Below, piece after piece: positions 6,992 through 12,434 of a DNA stretch of 13,135 nt. The notes under the pieces were generated by a model. The model did not search any database. It was given only the letters and a program-made list of their open reading frames with translations, and was not told the DNA's origin. The translations under genes were made by a program, and so were the position numbers. Origin of the DNA: Coprothermobacter sp. (GTDB taxonomy: Bacteria > Coprothermobacterota > Coprothermobacteria > Coprothermobacterales > Coprothermobacteraceae). Numbering within the stretch: position 1 is the stretch's first letter; each line of letters starts with the position of its first letter. The stretch is taken from assembly GCA_003476705.1 (NCBI GenBank), contig DMVM01000036.1:1-13135 (forward strand). Direction: 5' to 3'.

Positions 6992-7226
6992 GGTCTCTGA
7001 GCACCTGCAAAATTGCAATAGCTGCTATGAAGAGGCTGAGAAATGGGAAGAGCTGTTTGCCGAACTTCGAAGTTTGGTTAGCTACACCCACAAGCCAGAG
7101 AAGAAAGTAGCACAGTTAACCAGAGGTAAGACATCTTCCTTAACACCGTGGATAGTAGGTGGTGTTGGTTTGGGTGTGGGCGTACTAATAGCTGCAGGAG
7201 GTGCCTTGCTTTGGAGGAAAAAATGA
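6918..7226 (+). CDS. Membrane-anchored zinc-finger anti-sigma factor
   Basis: A 102-residue partner of the sigma factor upstream. The N-terminal zf-HC2 (ZAS-type) domain has C3 and H29-x3-C33-x2-C36, the zinc set found in anti-sigma factors that clamp ECF sigma factors in the cytoplasm. After a charged linker (about 40-75) there is one membrane helix (about 78-99) that is rich in glycine, with overlapping G-x3-G pairs, and has Trp at each end (W78, W99). Only R-K-K follows, so there is no outside sensor domain. The GTG at 6918 is chosen because a perfect AAGGAGGT (6903-6910) lies seven bases before it; the GTG at 6909 overlaps that ribosome site. It overlaps the sigma gene by 74 bases and fabZ by four. 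Confidence 0.9.
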   Translation: MECKEVVELIPAYVKGELTRNQMNEVSEHLQNCNSCYEEAEKWEELFAELRSLVSYTHKPEKKVAQLTRGKTSSLTPWIVGGVGLGVGVLIAAGGALLWRKK

Positions 7227-7612
7227 TACCCCTTCCCCATCGCTGGCCATTTTTATTTGTTGACAGCTTTAAGGCGGAAGGAAATATGTGTGAAGCACAG
7301 TATTATGTGGACCCTAATTTACCCTTTTTTCAGGGTCATTTCCCGGGTTATCCTATCTTTCCAGGCGTACTGCACGTTGAAGCCATGGCTCAGACGCTGG
7401 GGCTACTGGTTAAAACACCTGGGCTACCACTACTGGCACGGATTGAGCAGGCTAAATTTATGCAGCCCATTTTCCCAGGTGACAACATTACCATAAAGGC
7501 GAAGCTGGAAAACGAAAAAGCGGGCTTCTATTTTGGAAGCGGACAAATTTTCAAAGATGATACGCTGGTTAGTGAAGCGAAAATAGTCTTTAAGGTGGCG
7601 GTGGAACAATGA
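7223..7612 (+). CDS. fabZ: 3-hydroxyacyl-ACP dehydratase
   Basis: A 129-residue single hotdog-fold dehydratase that turns 3-hydroxyacyl-ACP into trans-2-enoyl-ACP. Family motifs: the opening LPHRWPFLFVD (4-14), then GHFPGYPIFPGVLHVEAMAQ (38-57), holding catalytic H39 and E53, 14 residues apart as in other FabZ enzymes. The length is a little under the usual 140-150. The ATG at 7223 overlaps the anti-sigma stop as ATGA and follows GGAGG; longer in-frame extensions upstream would be read from the membrane-helix codons of the anti-sigma gene in another frame. No FabA-type isomerase signature is apparent, so how or whether unsaturated fatty acids are made is unclear. Confidence 0.95.
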   Translation: MIPLPHRWPFLFVDSFKAEGNMCEAQYYVDPNLPFFQGHFPGYPIFPGVLHVEAMAQTLGLLVKTPGLPLLARIEQAKFMQPIFPGDNITIKAKLENEKAGFYFGSGQIFKDDTLVSEAKIVFKVAVEQ

Positions 7613-8502
7613 TCTCTTTGGAAGAACTACTTGGCATTGAATATCCCATCATACAAGGCGGCATGGCACGCGTTGCAAAAGCACCACTGGTGGCGGCAGT
7701 GAGTGAAGCCGGCGGCTTAGGAGTACTAGGTGGCGCTGCTATGACACCTGAGGAACTCAGGGATCAAATTCACGAAGTCAGGAGAAACACATCTAAACCT
7801 TTTGGCGTGAATCTGATGCTTCAAAGCGAGTTCTGGCAGGACCAAATAAAGGTCGTGCTGGAAGAAAGACCTCCAGTGATTACTACGGGAGCAGGCAATC
7901 CTTCCAGTTTCATGAAAACCCTCCAAGAAAAAGGCATCAAAATATTGCCTTTGGTTGGTTCTGCAAATCAAGCACTTTTATTGGAGAAAGCTGGTGCTGA
8001 CGGAGTAATTGCGGAAGGCAAGGAATCAGGTGGCCACATTGGCGATGTGACCACCATCGTACTGGTAAATGCAGTTCTTAAATCAGTTACGAACATTCCT
8101 GTCATAGCCGCAGGCGGCATAGTAGACAAAGATAGTTACCGCGCCATGAGAGCCATGGGTGCAGCAGGCGTTCAAATGGGAACGCGTTTTGTAGCCTCTG
8201 AAGAGGCACCTATTAGTCCTGCATACAAGGACGTGGTGCTAAAAGCTAATGAACGGTCCACTGTGGAAGTGGGCAGACGGTTCAAACACGCTGTGCGCAT
8301 ATGGAGGAACCAGTTAGCACAAAAGCTTATTGAGGCAGAATACAACGGTGATGAAGAAACGTTTTCCAACCTCATGCTGGGAGCTCTTATCAGAGCGGTT
8401 GAAGGCGATTTAGAGAACGGCGCCTTCATGATGGGGCAAAGCGCAGGATTAATAAAAGAAATCCTGCCCGTTAAAGACATAATAAGGTCCATAGCAGCAT
8501 AA
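7609..8502 (+). CDS. fabK: Enoyl-ACP reductase II, FMN-dependent
   Basis: A 297-residue TIM-barrel flavoprotein that completes the elongation cycle by reducing enoyl-ACP with NAD(P)H. It begins with the family block YPIIQGGMA (12-20) and continues with AGGLGVLGG (34-42), FGVNLM (65-70), TTGAGNPS (92-99), ESGGHIG (139-145, with catalytic-type H143), PVIAAGGI (164-171) and VQMGTRF (188-194) for FMN phosphate. By recall, the sequence follows pneumococcal FabK closely through most of its length. The same fold includes nitronate monooxygenases, but the GGHIG form and the position at the end of a fab operon favour FabK. It replaces FabI, so triclosan resistance would be expected. The start overlaps the fabZ stop (ATGA). 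I see no clear terminator after it. Confidence 0.94.
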   Translation: MISLEELLGIEYPIIQGGMARVAKAPLVAAVSEAGGLGVLGGAAMTPEELRDQIHEVRRNTSKPFGVNLMLQSEFWQDQIKVVLEERPPVITTGAGNPSSFMKTLQEKGIKILPLVGSANQALLLEKAGADGVIAEGKESGGHIGDVTTIVLVNAVLKSVTNIPVIAAGGIVDKDSYRAMRAMGAAGVQMGTRFVASEEAPISPAYKDVVLKANERSTVEVGRRFKHAVRIWRNQLAQKLIEAEYNGDEETFSNLMLGALIRAVEGDLENGAFMMGQSAGLIKEILPVKDIIRSIAA

Positions 8503-8503
8503 C

Positions 8504-8557
8504 CTTGCAAAGCCTTCTGAACCATGACGCATAAGAATGGGTACCCATGGGTATAAA
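8504..8557 (+). promoter_or_regulatory. Repeat-rich candidate promoter before the SPW gene
   Basis: The 104-base gap after fabK holds a direct repeat ATGGGTA (8537-8543 and 8547-8553), spaced exactly 10 bp, which is one helical turn. It also holds two overlapping palindromes, ATGGGTACCCAT (8537-8548) and ACCCATGGGT (8543-8552). A -10-like TATAAA lies at 8552-8557, touching the second repeat. A different, ECF-style reading is TGAACC (8518-8523), 16 bases, GGTACC (8540-8545). Neither promoter has a convincing partner box, so I read this as a likely regulator site with an uncertain start point. Confidence 0.35.
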
Positions 8558-8606
8558 ACATGTGGGCAATGTGAGAATCGCAAGTTGCCTAAGGAGGTGT
8601 TGAAAC

Positions 8607-8897
8607 ATGCAATGGTTAGTTGGTTTGCTTGGTATCTGGTATTTGGTATCCCCATGGATCCTTCAGGCATCGGCAGGAATGTGGAACGGAATTATCGTAG
8701 GTATTATAGTAGCAATTTGTGCTTACATGTTCCCAGCTGAGAAATCATGGCAGAAATGGCTTGGCGTATTAATGGGTATTTGGGCAATCATAGCAGCATT
8801 CTTCTTAACACAGGGAACTGGCTTCGTGTGGAACAACGTCATTGTTGGTATCCTAATGGCTATCGCAGGTTTTGCTGCACTTGGTGGAAATAGGTAA
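8607..8897 (+). CDS. SPW-repeat small membrane protein
   Basis: A 96-residue, very hydrophobic protein made of two tandem repeats of about 40 residues. Repeat 1 (about 4-43) runs LLGIWYLVSPW ... WNGIIVGIIVAI, and repeat 2 (about 51-92) runs LMGIWAIIAAF ... WNNVIVGILMAI. Each repeat should form two membrane helices, so four in all. The SPW triplet that names the family is at 15-17; in repeat 2 it has become AAF. The function of this family is unknown. A strong AAGGAGGT lies eight bases before the ATG. It is followed by a strong terminator, and it sits directly after the fab operon, so it may be read from the operon, from its own promoter, or both. A link to membrane lipids is suggested only by position. 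Confidence 0.85.
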   Translation: MQWLVGLLGIWYLVSPWILQASAGMWNGIIVGIIVAICAYMFPAEKSWQKWLGVLMGIWAIIAAFFLTQGTGFVWNNVIVGILMAIAGFAALGGNR

Positions 8898-8933
8898 CAC
8901 CATAGCTAACTTGAAGGCTTAGGTAATTGATTA

Positions 8934-8962
8934 GGGGCTCCTCGTAGTGGGAGCCCCTTTTT
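8934..8962 (+). terminator. Rho-independent terminator
   Basis: GGGGCTCC (8934-8941), an eight-base loop, GGAGCCCC (8950-8957), then TTTTT (8958-8962). The perfect 8-bp GC-rich stem with an immediate T-run is a textbook terminator for plus-strand transcripts, ending the SPW gene and any read-through from the fab operon. On the minus strand the stem is followed only by TAATC, so it would be weaker for the aldolase operon that ends at 8985. Confidence 0.95.
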
Positions 8963-8984
8963 GTTTGTTGTTTTGAAATTCTCT

Positions 8985-9923
8985 TTAGGCTTTTCCTGAA
9001 GAACCAAGTACTCTCATTCTGTCTCTTACCACTTCAGTAACAAAATCTTTAGCTTCACCGAAGTACTTCCTGGGGTCGAACTCCTTCGGATTCTCAGCCA
9101 AATGCTTCCTTAAACCAGCCAAGAAAGCAATCCTGAGGTCCGTATCGGTGTTGACTTTGTTAATACCCCTCTTAACTGCTTCCTGAAGCACTTCATCAGG
9201 AACACCCTTAGCGCCTGACAGGTCAGCACCATATTTCTCAGCAAGTTCAACCCACTGGGTAGGCACACCACTAGCTCCATGAAGTACCAGCGGAAGTTGG
9301 GTTAGTTCTTTTACCTTGGAAATTCTTTCATAATCAATCTTTGCTTCACCTTTGAACTTAAAAGCACCATGGCTCGTCCCTACTGCTGGAGCTAAGAAAT
9401 CTACTTGAGTTTCAGTAACAAATCTCTTAGCTTCATCTGGATCCACCAAAATGGTTTCGGCGCTGGCAACGTTGTCTTCAATGCCCATTAATCGACCAAG
9501 CTCAGCTTCCACAGCCACACCAGCGGCATGTGCCACTTCCACAATTTGTCGAGTAATTCTAATGTTTTCCTCCAAAGGTTTGTCTGAAGCATCGATCATG
9601 ACGGAAGTAAATCCTGCCTTTATAGCCGCCATGACGTGTTTAAGATCGTGTCCGTGGTCCAAATGAAGTGAAATGGGCACAGAAACAGCATCTGCATAAC
9701 GGCGCACCATATCAGTTAAGATGAAAGCTCCCTTTTCTACGTCGCCATCACCAGCATACTTCAAGGCTCCTTCTGAAGCCTCAATAATGGCTGGTGAATT
9801 TTCCATAACTGCGGCTTTTACGATGGCTTGTACGAACTCCAAATCGTTAACGTTAAAAGCACCTACTCCGTAACCCTCGTTGTGCGCTTTGCTAAGGATG
9901 TCTTTAGTTTTTGCATATGGCAA
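8985..9923 (-). CDS. fba: Class II fructose-bisphosphate aldolase
   Basis: A 312-residue zinc-dependent aldolase that splits or forms fructose 1,6-bisphosphate in glycolysis and gluconeogenesis. Motifs: GAFNVN (21-26); LDHGHD (88-93), with catalytic D89 and zinc H90; the EAELGRLMGIED block (139-150); GTSHGAF (182-188, zinc H185); LHGASG (214-219, zinc H215); and NTDTDLR (258-264). It is about the length of the common bacterial class II enzymes. The start codon is TTG at 9923-9921, supported by AAAGGAGGT eight bases upstream; the nearby ATG in CATATG is out of frame. The gene lies 40 bases after the M20 peptidase gene, with no terminator visible in between, so it is probably the last gene of a three-gene operon. 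A weak start codon behind a strong ribosome site is notable for a usually abundant enzyme. Confidence 0.95.
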   Translation of the reverse strand: MPYAKTKDILSKAHNEGYGVGAFNVNDLEFVQAIVKAAVMENSPAIIEASEGALKYAGDGDVEKGAFILTDMVRRYADAVSVPISLHLDHGHDLKHVMAAIKAGFTSVMIDASDKPLEENIRITRQIVEVAHAAGVAVEAELGRLMGIEDNVASAETILVDPDEAKRFVTETQVDFLAPAVGTSHGAFKFKGEAKIDYERISKVKELTQLPLVLHGASGVPTQWVELAEKYGADLSGAKGVPDEVLQEAVKRGINKVNTDTDLRIAFLAGLRKHLAENPKEFDPRKYFGEAKDFVTEVVRDRMRVLGSSGKA

Positions 9924-9963
9924 TCAAATCAACCTCCTTTCACTACAAGCAAAAAACCTGTTC

Positions 9964-11184
9964 TTACTCTATTCTACTCATGAGTTTTGCAAAAACCAGT
10001 GCATCTTTTGTTAAATTTTCAATCTTGGCATACTCATCAGGTTGATGCGCAAGCTCATCAATGGTAGCCCAAACCACAGACGGTATACCAACCCTTCGTA
10101 AAGGTGCTGCACAGGTACCACCACCAATACCGCCAACTTTCGGCTCAATGCCTCGCGTTTCCTTGATGACGCTGGCAAGAGTCTTTACCAAGGAATGCTC
10201 TGGGTCAGTAGGAGCCGGAGCGTCGCTCCGCTGTATAATCTCCAGTTGAATACGTACCTTGTATTCGTACTCGAAGTATGTTCTTATTTCATCAATGATT
10301 CTTAGTATGTCATCCAGATTCTCATCAGGCAGAATTCTCATGTCCATGTAGAAAACATCGCTTCCTGGTATGGTGTTAATGTTCTCCACGTTCGCTTCTT
10401 TCTTTGTTATTTCAAAGGTACTAAATGGTGGCTCAAACAGTTCGTCTCTGTCACTGAAATTATCATGGAGAGCTTCATCCACTGACAAGGCAAACATCAT
10501 ACCAATCTTGTGAGCGTTTATGCCACTTCCCGGCATGGACGCGTGAGTCTGTTTTCCCATGACCTTGAATTTCAGCCACATCATGGATTTCTCGGCTACC
10601 TCGATAAAAGAACCTTCACTATCTCCTGAATCTGGGACTACGGCCATGTCAGCGGATTTAAAAATACCTTGCTGAATAAGGTAAATGATACCGTAATCTG
10701 AGCCAGTTTCTTCATCTGCCACAAAAGCTAGCCCAATATTCACATTGGGTTTTACTCCAGCTTCCATTAAGGCTTTTACTGCGAATAAGCTGGTAATCAC
10801 TGCTTGACCGTTATCTTCAGCTCCACGTCCGTAAATCTTTCCATCTTCCACGTGAACTTCAAACGGATCATGACTCCATAAGCTAGGATCACCTGCTGGC
10901 ACAGTATCCAAGTGCCCTATGAACCAAAGAGTTCTAGACGTGTCCTTGCCGGGCAGCACAGCTAACAGGTTGGGTCTTCCTTCAGCTACCAACGGATCAG
11001 GAGCTACAACTACCTTCGTATCCAAACCCATTTCTTTTAGGATGGGTTCTAAGAACTTCACTCTGTCCCATTCGCTCTGCCCTTCACCAGAGCGTACATT
11101 TACAGCTTTAATACTGACTAACTTGGACAGTGTTTCCACCATCTCTTGTTCGTAACTCTTTACTAACTCCTCTAAATCTTTCAT
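9964..11184 (-). CDS. M20-family metallopeptidase (amidohydrolase/carboxypeptidase type)
   Basis: A 406-residue di-zinc hydrolase of the M20 clan, which includes ArgE, DapE, PepV, CPG2 and aminoacylases. Metal ligands are visible: H91 and D93 in GHLDTVP, bridging D124 in GRGAEDNGQ, catalytic E158 and E159 in ADEETG, D185 in VPDSGD, and H380 in ELAHQPDE. The small dimerisation domain lies about 196-310 with H214. It probably removes terminal amino acids or acyl groups from peptides in the cytoplasm; the exact substrate cannot be read. The ATG at 11184 is used: an AAGGAGGT site lies 11 bases before it, within the last codons of the HD gene. A longer reading from 11217 would place that ribosome site inside the protein. 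The two genes are seven bases apart and likely coupled. Confidence 0.9.
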   Translation of the reverse strand: MKDLEELVKSYEQEMVETLSKLVSIKAVNVRSGEGQSEWDRVKFLEPILKEMGLDTKVVVAPDPLVAEGRPNLLAVLPGKDTSRTLWFIGHLDTVPAGDPSLWSHDPFEVHVEDGKIYGRGAEDNGQAVITSLFAVKALMEAGVKPNVNIGLAFVADEETGSDYGIIYLIQQGIFKSADMAVVPDSGDSEGSFIEVAEKSMMWLKFKVMGKQTHASMPGSGINAHKIGMMFALSVDEALHDNFSDRDELFEPPFSTFEITKKEANVENINTIPGSDVFYMDMRILPDENLDDILRIIDEIRTYFEYEYKVRIQLEIIQRSDAPAPTDPEHSLVKTLASVIKETRGIEPKVGGIGGGTCAAPLRRVGIPSVVWATIDELAHQPDEYAKIENLTKDALVFAKLMSRIE

Positions 11185-11191
11185 ATGTGTT

Positions 11192-12379
11192 TTACACCTC
11201 CTTGTAAACTCTAACAAAAACGTTCATTTCCTGTTGAAGCAATGAATAACCAGTCTTTTCTTCGTAGTCTGAAAGTGGCATGACCACACCTTTTTCATCC
11301 AAGATGAGCACCTCGCCACGATCCATGGGACTAACAAGGCTAAGCTTCTCAGGTACATCAATATGGCAAGGTGCATGCAACAAATAAAGCTCTTCCAAAA
11401 TCTGGCTCTGCTGCTCAGCCTTCACAATTCTTTCTTCCACCACCTTCCACAGCTTTCTTCGGAGGAGCTGGTCATAAATCTGCGCGCTCTTACCTCCCCT
11501 TATCTTTACTAAACCCAAGAGGGTAGGTTCATCTAGGTTGATAAACTCTTTCACACTTCGATAGCCATCTAGAAGCCCTTCCTCAATTGCTTCCGCGATC
11601 ATGAGTTGCATCATAAGCTCAGCAGCCCTGCTGGTTTTGTGGTAATACACATTCTTGTACATGAGAAAACGCCCCAGTGTCAAGCCATAAATGTTGTCCA
11701 CAACTTTTGCCCTGTACACCAGCTGACCATCCATTAGAAGGGCATTTCCTGTGAGCCTAAAAATATCCACTGTGTTAAACGCACTAACACCAGTAAAATA
11801 TGCATCACGAGTTATAAAGTCCAACCTGTCGGCACCCATGGGACCATCAACAATGTGAGCTCTGTAGTCTTCGTTCTTTACAGCTGAAATGGTTTCCTCA
11901 AAAGCCCAGTGCACGTAATCACTTGCATTATCGAATCCATAAATGTGCGCTTCCCTCTCCAAACCCTGTAAAAGCTTGGCAGGACACTGATCCAGCAGGG
12001 TATCTCTAATTAACTGCATTATGCTCATGCCGAGCTGCTCATGGTTCATACCTAACCAGCTAGAAGCCGCATCTTCAAAACAGTGGCTAAAGGGACCATG
12101 ACCAACATCATGCAAAAGAGCAGATAGCGATGTGATCAAATAATCCTCTGGACTTAGCTCCAGCGCCTCAGCATAAAGTTTTGCCACGTTCATGGTTCCT
12201 AAAGAATGTGAAAAACGTGTATGGACAGCAGCCGGGTACACAAACGGGGCACCAGCCAGTTGTGTTATCCTTCTTAGCCTTTGGAAAGCCACATGATCCA
12301 TAATGGCAGCTTCTAGGAAGTTCAACCTTATGTCACCGTAAAGAGGATCTCGAATAACCTTGGCAACTAACGGTCTCAC
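11192..12379 (-). CDS. HD-domain phosphohydrolase (dNTPase/SAMHD1-like, COG1078 type)
   Basis: A 395-residue HD-superfamily protein. The opening IRDPLYGDI (9-17) and the metal motifs RFSHSLG (55-61, H58), LLHDVGHGPFSH (88-99, H90-D91) and ADRLDFITRD (183-192, D187) match the YwfO/YdhJ group related to dGTPases and SAMHD1. Such enzymes remove triphosphate from dNTPs or cleave other phosphates; the substrate here is not known. The C-terminal third (about 290-395) is a less conserved extension typical of the group. The start is GTG with no ribosome site. A TATAAT sits six bases before it, so the mRNA is probably leaderless. It heads an operon with the M20 peptidase and the aldolase. Nucleotide clean-up next to peptide and sugar catabolism has no obvious shared pathway. 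Confidence 0.88.
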   Translation of the reverse strand: MRPLVAKVIRDPLYGDIRLNFLEAAIMDHVAFQRLRRITQLAGAPFVYPAAVHTRFSHSLGTMNVAKLYAEALELSPEDYLITSLSALLHDVGHGPFSHCFEDAASSWLGMNHEQLGMSIMQLIRDTLLDQCPAKLLQGLEREAHIYGFDNASDYVHWAFEETISAVKNEDYRAHIVDGPMGADRLDFITRDAYFTGVSAFNTVDIFRLTGNALLMDGQLVYRAKVVDNIYGLTLGRFLMYKNVYYHKTSRAAELMMQLMIAEAIEEGLLDGYRSVKEFINLDEPTLLGLVKIRGGKSAQIYDQLLRRKLWKVVEERIVKAEQQSQILEELYLLHAPCHIDVPEKLSLVSPMDRGEVLILDEKGVVMPLSDYEEKTGYSLLQQEMNVFVRVYKEV

Positions 12380-12391
12380 AATTTCATTATA
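12380..12391 (-). promoter_or_regulatory. Promoter -10 box placed for a leaderless HD-gene mRNA
   Basis: On the minus strand TATAAT (12391-12386) is followed by six bases and then the GTG at 12379. This is the same geometry as at the first fabD-like gene. No ribosome site and no good -35 box are visible. The overlapping CATAAT (12396-12391) is a second possible -10 box. On the plus strand the same AT core reads TATATT or TATTAT (12388-12395) and could serve the divergent peptidase gene, so the two promoters may overlap. Confidence 0.55.
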
Positions 12392-12434
12392 TTATGCACT
12401 AAGTGAGATAAACTGTTCTTGAGGTGATGCATGA

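Noticed and set aside
7148..7222. Longer start for fabZ at 7148
   Set aside because: The added residues are a Cys/Arg/Trp-rich shadow of the anti-sigma membrane helix. The ATG at 7223 has GGAGG and gives the standard FabZ N-terminus.
7609..8502. Nitronate monooxygenase instead of FabK
   Set aside because: The fold is shared, but the GGHIG motif, the close fit to FabK and the position at the end of a fab operon favour FabK.
8172..8670. Minus-strand open frames opposite the end of fabK
   Set aside because: They are the complement of a well-conserved gene and its flank, with no supporting signals.
8537..8740. Plus-strand open frame of 67 codons overlapping the SPW gene
   Set aside because: No ribosome site and no domain; the SPW frame has a strong site and clear repeats.
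9924..9963. Terminator between the M20 peptidase and aldolase genes
   Set aside because: There is a TTTTTT run on the minus strand but no stem before it.
11185..11217. Longer N-terminus for the M20 peptidase
   Set aside because: It would place the AAGGAGGT sequence inside the coding region and overlap the end of the HD gene. The ATG at 11184 is sound.
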